Source of the DNA: Actinomadura sp. K4S16
Lineage (GTDB): Bacteria; Actinomycetota; Actinomycetes; Streptosporangiales; Streptosporangiaceae
Length of the DNA stretch: 64,000 bases
NCBI RefSeq assembly: GCF_008327685.1
Contig: NZ_BDDE01000011.1
Location: 392,817 to 456,816, forward strand
Direction of reading: 5' to 3'
A program made the position numbers and the translations under genes. Below, one piece after another: positions 1-8,702 of this stretch; the stretch's first letter is position 1, and the number at the start of each line of letters is the position of its first letter. The notes under the pieces are model-generated. The model saw only the letters and a program-made list of their open reading frames with translations. It searched no databases and was not told where the DNA came from.

Positions 1-345
1 GCGCCGCGCGGCCGAGCGCAGGCTGTTGCGCCACACGTTGGTCAGGATCGTCAGCAGCCAGGCCCGCGGCTTCAGCCCGGCGATCCGTCCCGCGTCGTAG
101 CCGGCCAGCGCGCGGTAGGCGCGCAGGAACGCCTCGGCGGACAGGTCCTCGGCCTCGGCCCACCGCCCGCACAGCCGCAGCGCCGTGGAGAACACCGTGC
201 CCCGGTACGCCTCGTACAGGGCGGCGAACCCGTCGTCGAGGTCGCGTGCGAGGGCGGCGGCGACGTGCGCGCCCGCGGTGTCGCCGCCGGTGCCGCCCGT
301 CGCGGTGTCCGCGGCGCGGTTGAGAGCTTCGTCCGTGACCGTCAC
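1..345 (-). CDS. ECF-type RNA polymerase sigma factor, N-terminal part (cut by window edge)
   Basis: Reading from a GTG at 345 to the window edge gives 115 residues without a stop. The segment around residues 40-110 looks like sigma region 2: an LYEAYRGTVFSTALRLCG helix, a WAEAEDLSAEAFLRAYRAL helix and then WLLTILTNVWRN, the usual pattern of ECF sigma factors that recognise the -10 element. The region-4 half lies outside the window, so the subgroup and partner anti-sigma factor cannot be seen. About 95 bases separate its start from the end of the response-regulator gene. An ATG two bases upstream runs straight into a stop, so GTG at 345 is the best start. Confidence 0.8.
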   Translation of the reverse strand, partial: MTVTDEALNRAADTATGGTGGDTAGAHVAAALARDLDDGFAALYEAYRGTVFSTALRLCGRWAEAEDLSAEAFLRAYRALAGYDAGRIAGLKPRAWLLTILTNVWRNSLRSAARR

Positions 346-440
346 ATCCGTTCAACACCGCCGCGACCGGCCCGGTTGCAGCCGCACGGCCGTGCGGCGG
401 CGGGCCGGGTCGGGCCGTTCGCCGAGGCCGTGCGGTGCGG

Positions 441-1106
441 TCAGCTCAGCCAGCCGGGGCGGATCATCCCCGTCTCGTAGGCCAGCACCACCAGCTGCGC
501 GCGGTCGCGGGCCCCGAGTTTGGCCAGGATACGGCTGACATGGGTCTTGGCGGTGGCGGGCGACAGCACCAGCCGCCGCGCGATCTCCTCGTTGGACAGG
601 CCCGCCGCGACCAGCTCCAGCACCTCCCGCTCCCGGTCGGTCAGCGAGCTGAGCTCGGCGGCGGGCGGCGGCGCGGAGATCCGGGACGCGAACTCGGCGA
701 TCAGCCGCCGGGTCACCGTGGGCGCCAGCAGCGCGTCGCCGCGCGCCACCACCCGCACCCCGTGGATCAGCTCGGGCGGCTCGGTGTCCTTGACCAGGAA
801 CCCGCTGGCCCCGGCCTTGATCGCGCCGTAGACGTAGTCGTCCAGGTCGAACGTCGTCAAGATCACCACCCGGACGTCGGCCAGCCGCGGGTCGGCGATG
901 ATCCGCCGGGTGGCCTCCAGCCCGTCCAGGACGGGCATGCGGATGTCCATCAGCACCACGTCGGGCCGCAGCTCGCGGGCCCGTGCGACGGCCTGCTCCC
1001 CGTCCCCGGCCTCGGCGACGATCTCGATGTCGTCCTCGCCCTCCAGGATCGACCGGAACCCCGCCCGGACCAGCGTCTGGTCGTCGGCCAGCATCACCCG
1101 GATCAC
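441..1106 (-). CDS. NarL/FixJ-family response regulator
   Basis: This 221-residue protein has a receiver domain (about residues 1-120) with the acidic pocket DD at 8-9, phospho-acceptor Asp54 in VVLMDIRMP, the Thr of ILTTF and Lys in FLVKD. A C-terminal LuxR-type helix-turn-helix follows (LTDREREVLELVAAGLSNEEIARRL onward, about 150-215). The GTG start at 1106 overlaps the TGA of the upstream kinase gene, so the two are translationally coupled and form a cognate pair. A longer in-frame start at 1199 only adds Arg/Pro/Gly-rich sequence inside the kinase gene and was not used. Phosphorylation by the partner kinase would activate DNA binding; the target is not known. Confidence 0.93.
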   Translation of the reverse strand: MIRVMLADDQTLVRAGFRSILEGEDDIEIVAEAGDGEQAVARARELRPDVVLMDIRMPVLDGLEATRRIIADPRLADVRVVILTTFDLDDYVYGAIKAGASGFLVKDTEPPELIHGVRVVARGDALLAPTVTRRLIAEFASRISAPPPAAELSSLTDREREVLELVAAGLSNEEIARRLVLSPATAKTHVSRILAKLGARDRAQLVVLAYETGMIRPGWLS

Positions 1107-2497
1107 GCGCTCTCCTCTGTCTCGCCCATTACGCCCTTCCCGCCCGGCCGGTGCGGTTCCGGCGGGTCGCCGGCGCCGTCCAGCGGCAGCCGCGCCCACA
1201 CCCGGAACCCGCCCGCCGGGCCCGGCCCCGCGGTCAGCTCCCCGCCGACCGAGGCCGCCCGCTCCCGCATGCCCCGCACCCCGTTGCCGTCCGCGGCCCG
1301 CTCGGCCGGGCCGGCGCCGTCGTCGTCCACCCGCACGACCACCTCGCCGGGGAACAGCCGCACCTCGACCGTCACCGCCGCGGCCCCCGAGTGCCGGACG
1401 GCGTTGGTCAGCGCCTCCTGCACGATCCGGTACCCCGCCAGCCCGACCGGCGCAGGCAGCTCCTCCAGCGCCGCCGTCCCCGGCGACCCCGGCTCGGGCA
1501 GGTCGCCGGACCGCCGCACCGCCAGCCCGGCCGCGGCGGTCTGGTCCAGCAGCTCACCCACCCGCGCCAGCGACGGCGGCGGCGCCGGCGGCCGCTCCGC
1601 CGCCCCGGCCCCGTCCGGTTCCGCCGCGTCGACCTGCCGCAGCACGCCGAGGACGCCGCGCAGCTCCCGCAGCGTCTCCTTGCTGGCCGCCTTGATCGCC
1701 TCCAGCGCCGCGTAGGCGCGGGCGGGGTCGTCGCGGCGGTGCAGCGCCGCCCCGGCCTGCACGTTGATCAGCGAGATCTGGTGCGCCAGCACGTCGTGCA
1801 GCTCGCGCGCGATGCGCAGCCGCTCGGCCACCGCGCGGCGCCGCGCCTCGTCCTCGCGGTCGCGTTCGGCCGCGGCGGCGCGCCGCTCGGCGGCCTCGGC
1901 GAGGGCGCGGCGGCCGCGCACGTACTGCCCGACCGCCACCGTGACCAGCAGCCCCAGCGACAGCGACGCCACGCTGCGCGCGTCGGTGACCGCGTCGGGA
2001 TCGCCGCCCCCGCCGCGCAGCGACGCCGCCGCCAGGAACCCGGCGTTGACGACGATGACCGCGCCCAGCGACACCGCCAGCCGGCACTCCACGGCCGCGT
2101 TGAACAGCGCCAGCCACAGCACCACCGCGACCGGCCCGTCCGGGTACCCCAGCGGGTAGTACAGGGGAGGCACCACCACCGCGACCACCAGGACCGCGAC
2201 CGGACGGCTCCGCCGCCACGCCAGCGCGGCCGCCGCCACCGTGATCAGCGCCAGCCCGCCCGGCCACAGCGGCCGGTCCCCGGGCTTGACCGCCGCCTCG
2301 CTCATCGCCACCGACACCACCAGGACCGCCGCCGCCAGCAGGGCGTCGGCCGCCCGCCCGCGCGGCCACCGCGCGCCGCCCGCGATCCGCCCGGCGATCC
2401 CGCGCGCCGCCGCGGCCCGTGGCGCGGTCTCGGCCGCGCCCCGGGCCCGCGCGTCCGGGCCGGACGGGCGCCGGCGGCGCCGGGGGGTCGCTGTCAC
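1103..2497 (-). CDS. Sensor histidine kinase, NarL/DesK type (HisKA_3)
   Basis: This 464-residue membrane kinase has an Arg-rich N terminus, about five hydrophobic segments between residues 50 and 195, a short coiled region (200-225), then the HisKA_3 box RIARELHDVLAHQ with phospho-acceptor His234. The HATPase domain occupies about 350-460, with the N-box QEALTNAVRHS, DDDGAG and GVRGMRERA. There is no sizeable extracellular sensor domain, as in DesK-like kinases that sense the membrane itself. The GTG start at 2497 is preceded by a 120-base intergenic region shared with the divergent second kinase. It is coupled to the response regulator through a 4-base overlap. Confidence 0.92.
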   Translation of the reverse strand: MTATPRRRRRPSGPDARARGAAETAPRAAAARGIAGRIAGGARWPRGRAADALLAAAVLVVSVAMSEAAVKPGDRPLWPGGLALITVAAAALAWRRSRPVAVLVVAVVVPPLYYPLGYPDGPVAVVLWLALFNAAVECRLAVSLGAVIVVNAGFLAAASLRGGGGDPDAVTDARSVASLSLGLLVTVAVGQYVRGRRALAEAAERRAAAAERDREDEARRRAVAERLRIARELHDVLAHQISLINVQAGAALHRRDDPARAYAALEAIKAASKETLRELRGVLGVLRQVDAAEPDGAGAAERPPAPPPSLARVGELLDQTAAAGLAVRRSGDLPEPGSPGTAALEELPAPVGLAGYRIVQEALTNAVRHSGAAAVTVEVRLFPGEVVVRVDDDGAGPAERAADGNGVRGMRERAASVGGELTAGPGPAGGFRVWARLPLDGAGDPPEPHRPGGKGVMGETEESA

Positions 2498-2576
2498 GCG
2501 CCAACCGTAGTTCAGCCCGGGCCCGTCCCGCGCCCCAACGAAGATCGTCCCTGCCCGGGCGGGAGCGGCCCGGCCC

Positions 2577-2590
2577 CTGACTTTCGTCAG
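2577..2590. promoter_or_regulatory. Putative response-regulator site CTGAC-TTTC-GTCAG
   Basis: A 5-base inverted repeat around TTTC lies 27 bases before the start of the second kinase and 80 bases before the start of the first, in their shared divergent promoter region. Nearly the same core recurs at 6932-6944 upstream of the ABC exporter and, more weakly, at 8703-8715. Use as a binding site is an inference from position and recurrence. Confidence 0.4.
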
Positions 2591-2617
2591 TAACGGCCCA
2601 GATCACCGGCCAGTAGC

Positions 2618-4426
2618 GTGAGTCCCGTGAACGACTCCGCGGCCCCCGGTCTCCCCGCGCCCGCCCCACCCGCGCCGTCCGCGCGGGTCCGGCTGCGCGC
2701 GCTGGTCCGGCGGCCGTCCCGCGCGGCGCTGGTCAGGGACGTCCTGCTGTACGCGGTCCTGGTGCTGCCGGTCGCGGCCGGCATGGCCTCCCCGCCGCAG
2801 CCCGCGCGGCCGTCGTGGTGGCTGCAGGCGGCCGGGCTCGCCGTGCTCGCCGCCGCGATCGCCGCCGCCCGGGCCCGGCCCGCCCCGGCGGTGCTCACCG
2901 TGATCGCGCTGACCCTCGTCCACGGCAACTTCGTGTTCGCCATGCCCGTCCTGTCCTACCTGGCGGGCCTGCGCAGCGCCCGCGCGCAGCCGCTGCTGTG
3001 GACCTTCACCGGCGTCCTGGTCGGCGGGGCGCTCCTGTCGGTGCTCCGCGGCATGGACGTCACCGCCTGGTTCCCCCTCACCGTCTGGCTCGTCCTGCTC
3101 GGCGTCCTGCCCTGGCTGGTGGGCCGCTACTGGCGCCAGTACCAGGAACTGCTGCACGCCGGATGGGAGCGCGCCGAGCGCCTGGAGCACCAGCAGCGCA
3201 TCGTCGCCGAACGCGAACGCCTGCGCGAGCGCGCCCGCATCGCCCAGGACATGCACGACTCCCTCGGCCACGAACTGGCCCTGATCGCCGTGCGCGCCGG
3301 CGCGCTGGAGGTCGCGCCCGGACTGGGGGACCGGCACCGCGCCGCGGCAGCCGAACTGCGCACCGGCGCCGCCGAGGCCACCGACCACCTCCGCGAGATC
3401 ATCGGCCTCCTCCGCGACGACACCGCCGAACCCCCCGCCGCGCCCGGCACCGGGGGAGCGGTCCCGGACCCCGCGCCGGTGCGGCCCGCGCGCGAGAGCA
3501 TCTCCGACCTGGTCGACCGCGCCCGCGCCTCCGGCGTCCCCGTCCGCCTCACCGGCGACGCCCCCGCCGGGCTCGCGCCGATGGCCGCGCTCACCGCGCA
3601 CCGCGTCGTGCAGGAGGCCATCACCAACGCCGCCAAGCACGCCCCGCGCGCCGCCGTCACCGTCGCCCTCGCCGACCCCGGCGGCGAGCCCGGCGGGGTC
3701 ACCGTCACGGTCGCCAACGACCCCCCGCCCGGCGGGCCGCCGCTGCTGCCGTCCGGCGGGCGCGGCCTGACCGGCCTCACCGAGCGCGTCCGACTGCTGG
3801 GCGGGACCCTGCACGCCGCGCCCACCGCCGACGGCGGCTTCCGCGTCACCGCCGACCTGCCCGCCGCCCCGCCCGCCCCCGCACCGGCCGCCCGGACGGC
3901 CCCGGCCGGGAAGGCGCCGACCCCGCGGGACGCGCTGCGCACCGCCCTCGGCCTCACCCCCGCCCCAGGCCCCGCCCCCAAGGCGGCCACGGGGGAGTGG
4001 CCCTCGGAATCGGCCTGGCACCTTGCCCGCGAACGCCGCCGGGTCCGCCGCGGCCTGATCACCGCGATCGCCGCCCCGACCGCCCTCATGGCGCTGCTCG
4101 GCGCGATCATGGCCGGCTACCACGTCTTCGCCACCCTCAACTCCGTCCTGCGGCCCGCCGACTACGGCGCACTGGCCGTCGGCGACCCCCAGCGCCGCGT
4201 CGAACAGGCCCTGCCGCCCATGCAGACCCCCGACGCCGGCACCGTCCGCTCCGCGGTCCCCGAACCCGCCCGCGCCCGCTGCCGCTACTACCGGCCCGAC
4301 GCCAACGTGCTCGGCATCGGCCGCATCTACCGGCTCTGCTTCGCCGGCGGCCGCCTCATCGCCAAGAACACCTACGACACACGGCAACTCGGCGCCCACC
4401 GCGGAGACCGCCAGGAGGACCAGTGA
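2618..4426 (+). CDS. Sensor histidine kinase with extra C-terminal membrane-anchored BamE/BLIP-like domain
   Basis: This protein has 602 residues. Several hydrophobic segments (about 37-165) precede a HisKA_3 box RARIAQDMHDSLGHE with His213, and a HATPase domain with QEAITNAAKH and GLTGLTERV ends near residue 425. Kinases of this class normally stop there. Here a Pro/Ala linker is followed by another hydrophobic helix (about 479-507) and a roughly 95-residue tail. In the tail, LAVGDPQRRVEQAL, RCRYYRP and YRLCFAGGRLIAKN resemble the BamE/SmpA/beta-lactamase-inhibitor-like pattern: a motif that sets up a lipid or peptide gate, a Cys-Tyr-Tyr strand and a Cys-Phe strand. The tail is probably outside the membrane. 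The GTG at 2618 was chosen; GTG 2627 is an alternative. It is coupled to the next gene. Confidence 0.9.
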   Translation: MSPVNDSAAPGLPAPAPPAPSARVRLRALVRRPSRAALVRDVLLYAVLVLPVAAGMASPPQPARPSWWLQAAGLAVLAAAIAAARARPAPAVLTVIALTLVHGNFVFAMPVLSYLAGLRSARAQPLLWTFTGVLVGGALLSVLRGMDVTAWFPLTVWLVLLGVLPWLVGRYWRQYQELLHAGWERAERLEHQQRIVAERERLRERARIAQDMHDSLGHELALIAVRAGALEVAPGLGDRHRAAAAELRTGAAEATDHLREIIGLLRDDTAEPPAAPGTGGAVPDPAPVRPARESISDLVDRARASGVPVRLTGDAPAGLAPMAALTAHRVVQEAITNAAKHAPRAAVTVALADPGGEPGGVTVTVANDPPPGGPPLLPSGGRGLTGLTERVRLLGGTLHAAPTADGGFRVTADLPAAPPAPAPAARTAPAGKAPTPRDALRTALGLTPAPGPAPKAATGEWPSESAWHLARERRRVRRGLITAIAAPTALMALLGAIMAGYHVFATLNSVLRPADYGALAVGDPQRRVEQALPPMQTPDAGTVRSAVPEPARARCRYYRPDANVLGIGRIYRLCFAGGRLIAKNTYDTRQLGAHRGDRQEDQ

Positions 4427-5091
4427 TCCGCGCCCTGCTCGCCGACGACGAGGCGATGATCCGCGCGGGCGTGCGCGCAATCCTGACCGCCGACCCCGGC
4501 ATCGAGGTGGTCGCCGAGGCCGCCGACGGCCGCGAGGCCGTCGACCTCACACTGCGGCACCGCCCCGCCGTCACCCTCCTGGACATCCGCATGCCGCGCC
4601 TGGACGGCCTGGCCGCCGCCGCCGAACTGCGCCGCCTCGCCCCCGCCACCGGCGTCATCATCCTCACCACCTTCGGCGAGGACGAGTACATCGCCCGCGC
4701 CCTGGCCGGCGGCGCCAGCGGCTTCCTGCTCAAGTCCGGCGACCCCCGCGAACTGATCGCCGGGGTCCGCGCCGTCGCCGACGGCGCCGCCTACCTGTCC
4801 CCGAAGGTCGCCCACCGCGTCATCACCCAGATCGGCGGCGGCCGCCTGGACGCCCGCGCCCGCGCCCGCCGCCGCGTCGCCGCGCTCACCCCCCGCGAGC
4901 ACGACGTGCTGGCCCTGCTCGGCGCCGGCCTGTCCAACGCCGAGATCGCCGGGCGCCTCCACGTCGTCGAAGGCACCGTCAAGGCCTACGTCAGCGCGAT
5001 CCTCACCCGCCTGGACCTGCGCAACCGCGTGCAGGCCGCCGTACTCGCCCACCAGGCCGGCCTCGTCGACGGCACCGACGACCCCACCTGA
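4423..5091 (+). CDS. NarL/FixJ-family response regulator
   Basis: This 222-residue regulator has a receiver domain with acidic residues DDE at 8-10, a phospho-acceptor Asp in VTLLDIRMP, TT in ILTTF and Lys in FLLKS. The C-terminal LuxR-type helix-turn-helix is LTPREHDVLALLGAGLSNAEIAGRL. The GTG start overlaps the stop of the kinase gene by four bases, so they are a cognate pair. The gene ends 22 bases from the convergently transcribed ABC exporter genes, which makes that exporter a likely target of one of the two systems here (inference). It shares about the same domain plan as the regulator at 441-1106, so the two pairs probably arose by duplication. Confidence 0.93.
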   Translation: MIRALLADDEAMIRAGVRAILTADPGIEVVAEAADGREAVDLTLRHRPAVTLLDIRMPRLDGLAAAAELRRLAPATGVIILTTFGEDEYIARALAGGASGFLLKSGDPRELIAGVRAVADGAAYLSPKVAHRVITQIGGGRLDARARARRRVAALTPREHDVLALLGAGLSNAEIAGRLHVVEGTVKAYVSAILTRLDLRNRVQAAVLAHQAGLVDGTDDPT

Positions 5092-5117
5092 CCCCGCCCG
5101 CCCCCGCGCGGGGTCAG
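5088..5117. terminator. Bidirectional terminator hairpin between convergent genes
   Basis: A perfect 10-base inverted repeat (CTGACCCCGC at 5088-5097, GCGGGGTCAG at 5108-5117) with a 10-base loop overlaps both stop codons of the convergent response-regulator and ABC-permease genes. No U-tract is visible, as is common in high-GC actinomycetes. Confidence 0.6.
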
Positions 5118-5926
5118 GCGTCGCGGCGGCGCAGCACCACCACCCCGCCGCACAGCGCCGCCGCCGTCCACGCCGCCAGGATCGCCAACCCCACCGCCTG
5201 CGGATACGGGCCGTCCCCGGACATGAAGTACCGGCCGGCGGTGCTGGGCATCGAGTCCGACACCCGCCGCGCGAGCCCCGCCCCGTCCCCGGCGCCCAGC
5301 AGCATCGGCGCCACCATCAGGAACAGGAACGCCGCCGTCAGCGACGCCGCCGTGCTGCGCAGCATCGCCCCGACCGCCAGCACCAGCACGGCCACCAGCG
5401 CCAGGTACACCCCGGACTGCAGCGCGTCGGCCGCGAACTCCCCGGCCCGCAGCCGCCCCCACCGCCCGAGGGCCGGATCGGCGACCGCGGTCCCGGCCGC
5501 GTTCAGCACGACCCCGAGCGGAAACGCCACCGCCGCGACCACCGCCGCCTTCGCGCCCAGCATCCGGCCCCGCGGCGGCACCCACTGCAGCGCCGCCCGG
5601 ATGCTGCCCGTCGCGTACTCACCGGTGACCACCAGGATCGCCAGGGCCAGCACCACGAACTGGACCATGTCCAGCGCGCCGACCGCCACGCCGCTCACCG
5701 ACACCACGCCCATGTCGTCGCCGGGCAGCGCGTTGGTGTTGTTGGACACCGTCGAGGTCGCCAGCGTGAACGCCATCACCGCCATCAGCGCCACCGCCGA
5801 CGCCAGCCCCCACCAGGTGGACCGCACCGACCACAGCTTCGTCCACTCCGCGGCGACCGCGCCGCGCCACCCGCCGCCCTCGGCCGCTCGGACGCCGCCG
5901 CCCGCCCGTACTCCCATGATCGCCAT
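5114..5926 (-). CDS. ABC-2 type exporter, permease subunit
   Basis: This 270-residue membrane protein has about six hydrophobic segments, beginning with a cytoplasmic stretch (AEWTKLWSVRSTWWGL) typical of ABC-2 permeases that pair with a separate ATPase. A conserved-looking VVTGEYATGSIRAALQWVPPR motif follows the second and third helices. The gene lies three bases after the ATPase gene, in the same direction, so the two form one operon and one exporter. The substrate cannot be read from the sequence; such systems are commonly linked to NarL-type two-component systems and to drug or membrane-active peptide efflux. Confidence 0.9.
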   Translation of the reverse strand: MAIMGVRAGGGVRAAEGGGWRGAVAAEWTKLWSVRSTWWGLASAVALMAVMAFTLATSTVSNNTNALPGDDMGVVSVSGVAVGALDMVQFVVLALAILVVTGEYATGSIRAALQWVPPRGRMLGAKAAVVAAVAFPLGVVLNAAGTAVADPALGRWGRLRAGEFAADALQSGVYLALVAVLVLAVGAMLRSTAASLTAAFLFLMVAPMLLGAGDGAGLARRVSDSMPSTAGRYFMSGDGPYPQAVGLAILAAWTAAALCGGVVVLRRRDA

Positions 5927-5929
5927 CGC

Positions 5930-6847
5930 TCAGACCCCCGTCCCCGGCACCGCGCCGTACTCCACGCTCGCGCCCGTCAACTCCATGTACGCCTCCTCCA
6001 GGGACGCCTGCACCGCGCCCAGCTCCAGCACCGGCGCCCCCACCTCGAACGCGACCAGCCCGACGCGCTCCACGGCCAGCCCCGCCACCCGCAGCTCCTG
6101 CTCGCCGACGCGCCGCACCCGCCCGCCCGCGGCCTCCAGCCGCTCCGCCAGCGCCCGCGCGCGGGGGCTGCGGACCCGCACCGCGTTCCCCGACCCCGCC
6201 GCGATCACCTCGGCCATCGGCGCGTCCGCCAGCAGCCTGCCCTTCCCGATCACCGCCAGCCGGTCCGCGGTCAGCTGCATCTCGCTCATCAGATGCGAGG
6301 ACACGAACACCGTCCGGCCCTGCTCCGCCAGCGACCGCATCAGCCGCCGCACCCACAGCACCCCGTCCGGATCGAGCCCGTTGACCGGCTCGTCGAACAT
6401 CAGCACCCCCGGATCGCCCAGCAGCGCGCCCGCGATCCCCAGCCGCTGCCGCATCCCCAGCGAGAACGCCCCCGCCCGCCGCCCCGCGACCGCCTCCAGC
6501 CCCACCATCGCCAGGACCTCCTCCACCCGGCCCCGCGCGATCCCGTTGCTGCGCGCCATCGCCAGCAGATGCGCCCGCGCCGACCGCCCCGGATGCACCG
6601 CGCCCGCGTCCAGCAGCGCGCCCACCTCCCGCAACGGATGCCGCATCTCCGCGTACCGGCGGCCCCCGACCAGCGCCTCGCCCGCGCTCGGACGGTCCAG
6701 GCCCACCACCAACCGCATCGTGGTGGACTTCCCGGCGCCGTTGGGGCCCAGGAACCCCGTCACCTTGCCCGCCGCCACCTCCAGCGACAGCCCGTCCACC
6801 GCCGTCCTGTCCCCGAACCGCTTCGTCAGGCCCCGCAACACGATCAT
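5930..6847 (-). CDS. ABC transporter ATP-binding protein (drug-exporter type)
   Basis: This 305-residue ATPase has the Walker A box GPNGAGKST (about 38-46), a signature loop in the form SLGMRQRLGIAGAL, Walker B VLMFDEPVNGLDP, and H-loop VSSHLMSEM. The C-terminal 80 residues after the nucleotide-binding domain are of the kind seen in DrrA-like drug exporters. The ATG at 6847 is preferred over the upstream TTG (6850) because a GGAGG lies six bases before it. It forms an operon with the permease gene downstream. A possible response-regulator site (6932-6944) lies 85 bases upstream. Confidence 0.93.
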   Translation of the reverse strand: MIVLRGLTKRFGDRTAVDGLSLEVAAGKVTGFLGPNGAGKSTTMRLVVGLDRPSAGEALVGGRRYAEMRHPLREVGALLDAGAVHPGRSARAHLLAMARSNGIARGRVEEVLAMVGLEAVAGRRAGAFSLGMRQRLGIAGALLGDPGVLMFDEPVNGLDPDGVLWVRRLMRSLAEQGRTVFVSSHLMSEMQLTADRLAVIGKGRLLADAPMAEVIAAGSGNAVRVRSPRARALAERLEAAGGRVRRVGEQELRVAGLAVERVGLVAFEVGAPVLELGAVQASLEEAYMELTGASVEYGAVPGTGV

Positions 6848-6931
6848 CAAGGTCCTCCCGTCCAGCCGTCCCGAGCGACGCTAGGCAGCGGGGGAGGAGC
6901 CCCGCACCGGGCGGACGCCACCGCCCGCCCC

Positions 6932-6944
6932 CGACTTTCGTCAG
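6932..6944. promoter_or_regulatory. Second copy of the CGAC-TTTC-GTCA motif upstream of the ABC exporter
   Basis: The core GACTTTCGTCAG is identical to the one in the kinase/kinase promoter region at 2577-2590. It lies upstream of the ABC exporter start, consistent with control of the exporter by one of the adjacent response regulators. Function is inferred. Confidence 0.4.
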
Positions 6945-7044
6945 GAACCCGGCACCCCGGACGGCGCACGCGAACGGGCCGCCCCGAGCGGCGCCGAAGC
7001 ACCACCTGGGACGGCCCGTGAAACCCGGCCCGCCGATCGAACGG

Positions 7045-7818
7045 CTAGCGGAGGGGACCCCGGCGGGGCGGCACGCCGCCCATCACGTCCGGCATCGTCA
7101 CCGACGCGTCGTCCATCGGCGCGGCCGCGCCCACCATCGGCGCCGCCGCGGCCGCGGGCCGCGGCGTCCCGAGCGGCACCCCGAGGCCCGGACCCCGCGG
7201 CGCCGACGGGCCGGCCCCCAGCAGCACCGCGCCCACCGCCACGCCCCTCAGCGCCTCCACCAGCGGACGCAGCGCCAGCACCAGCACCATCGCCGCCGTC
7301 GGCGCCACCACGACGCCCACCAGGAACCCCGCCGCGACGTCATGCGGGTAGTGCACGCCCACGAACACCCGCGAGAACGCCATCAGCGCCGCCAGCGGCA
7401 GCACCAGCGGCGCCATCGCCCGCCACGCCACCACGATCGCCGCCGCCGACCCCGCCGCGATCGTCGCGTGGTTGCTCGGGAACGACCAGTCGCCCTGCGC
7501 CGGGCACGCCGCGATGTGCACCGCCCCCGCCACCGCGCGGCACGGCCGCTCCTCCTGGATGAAGCTCTTGGACACCTCGCTCACCAGATACGCCGACACC
7601 ATCGCGAACGGCGCCGCGAGCGCCAGCCCCATCGCCCGCGCGTCCATGCCCCGGGCCCGCACCCAGCCCGCGACGAACAGCACCGCGAACAGCAGCAGCC
7701 CCGCGTCGGTGCCCACGTCCGCCGCCGAATGCACCCACGAGGGCGTGCCCTGCGCGAACTCGGTGATCTCCCGGTACAGATCCGCGCTGAAATCCGGCGC
7801 TCCCATGCTCTCCCTCAC
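7045..7818 (-). CDS. PAP2-superfamily phosphatase
   Basis: The protein has 257 residues with about five to six membrane helices and the three PAP2 signature motifs: KSFIQEERP (KxxxxxxRP), PSNH in WSFPSNHA, and SRVFVGVHYPHD with the catalytic His. PAP2 enzymes remove phosphate from lipid or isoprenoid phosphates such as undecaprenyl diphosphate or phosphatidic acid, with the active site near the outer face of the membrane. The C-terminal 50 residues are Pro/Ala/Gly-rich and outside the domain. An internal ATG at 7806 is an alternative start. About 200 bases separate it from the exporter operon upstream; apart from the motif at 6932-6944 nothing else is seen there. Confidence 0.9.
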   Translation of the reverse strand: MRESMGAPDFSADLYREITEFAQGTPSWVHSAADVGTDAGLLLFAVLFVAGWVRARGMDARAMGLALAAPFAMVSAYLVSEVSKSFIQEERPCRAVAGAVHIAACPAQGDWSFPSNHATIAAGSAAAIVVAWRAMAPLVLPLAALMAFSRVFVGVHYPHDVAAGFLVGVVVAPTAAMVLVLALRPLVEALRGVAVGAVLLGAGPSAPRGPGLGVPLGTPRPAAAAAPMVGAAAPMDDASVTMPDVMGGVPPRRGPLR

Positions 7819-7932
7819 GCTCGCAGCGGCCCGTGCCCGTCATCTGCCAGACCCGTCATCTGTCAGACACCGAAAAGACCGCTGATGTTCACTCCACGGC
7901 CATGGAGGGTCAAGCTTTTCACCTTAGGGGGA

Positions 7933-8646
7933 TCACTCGCCGGGCAATGGCCCCACTCGTAGCGCCGGTTCGCGCTCCGGCCCCTCGGCCGTCGCGACTT
8001 CGGCGGCCTCCGCGGCCTCGACCCCTTCGGCGGGTCGGGCGGCGCCGCGACGGCGCCGCCGCGCGAACCGCGCGCCCTCCACGACCGCAGTCACCCCCAG
8101 CGCCAGCCCGAGCCCGACCGCCACGCCCTTCAGCGGGTCGTCCTCGAACGCCACCCCGCCCGCATACCCCAGCAATGCCCCGTACAGGCCCCACGACACC
8201 GCCGCCACCGCCGCGAACACCGAGAACGACCGCAGCCTGAACCCGACCGCGCCCATCGTCACCGTCACCGCGGTCCGCCCGCCCGGCACGTACCGCGCCA
8301 CCACCAGGATCAGCCCGCCCCGCTCGGCCATCGTCCGCCGCGCCCACCCGAACGCCCCGTGCCGCCGCGTCCCCGGCCGCGCCCCGCGCACCAGCCGCCC
8401 GCCCGCCCGGCGCCCCACCAGATACGACACGTGGTCGCCGGCGAACGCGCCCAGCGCGGCCACCGCCACCACCGGCGCCAGCTCCGGCCGCCCCGACGCC
8501 GCGTACACCCCTCCGGTGATGAGCATGCTCTCGCTCGGCACCACGGGGAAGAACCCGTCGAGCGCCGCCACCGCGAACAGCGCCAGATAGAACCACGGCG
8601 ACGTCACCGCGGTGTCGATCACACCCGTCAATCCGTCCATGGGCAC
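7933..8646 (-). CDS. DedA/VTT-domain membrane protein
   Basis: This 237-residue protein has the DedA-family pattern: an N-terminal hydrophobic hairpin with ALDGFFPVVPSESMLI, then GAFAGDHVSYLVGRRAG, then the amphipathic RYVPGGRTAVTVTMGAVG motif with the conserved Arg and Gly residues, and two more helices. DedA proteins work in lipid-carrier recycling and membrane homeostasis (phospholipid or undecaprenyl-phosphate flipping in studied members). The tail after residue 195 is Ala/Glu/Arg-rich and not part of the domain. GTG 8646 is given; ATG at 8640 is equally possible. It follows the same orientation as the PAP2 gene and may act in the same lipid-carrier process (inference). Confidence 0.9.
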   Translation of the reverse strand: MPMDGLTGVIDTAVTSPWFYLALFAVAALDGFFPVVPSESMLITGGVYAASGRPELAPVVAVAALGAFAGDHVSYLVGRRAGGRLVRGARPGTRRHGAFGWARRTMAERGGLILVVARYVPGGRTAVTVTMGAVGFRLRSFSVFAAVAAVSWGLYGALLGYAGGVAFEDDPLKGVAVGLGLALGVTAVVEGARFARRRRRGAARPAEGVEAAEAAEVATAEGPEREPALRVGPLPGE

Positions 8647-8702
8647 GACGCTAAGGAAGCGCCACCACCCGGCGGATCCCGCGAAAGGCCCTGTTCACCC
8701 CC

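Noticed and set aside
2603..4480. Long minus-strand frame of 625 residues opposite the second kinase
   Set aside because: It is compositional: Gly/Ala/Arg-rich, no domain motifs, and the plus strand encodes a kinase with all motifs.
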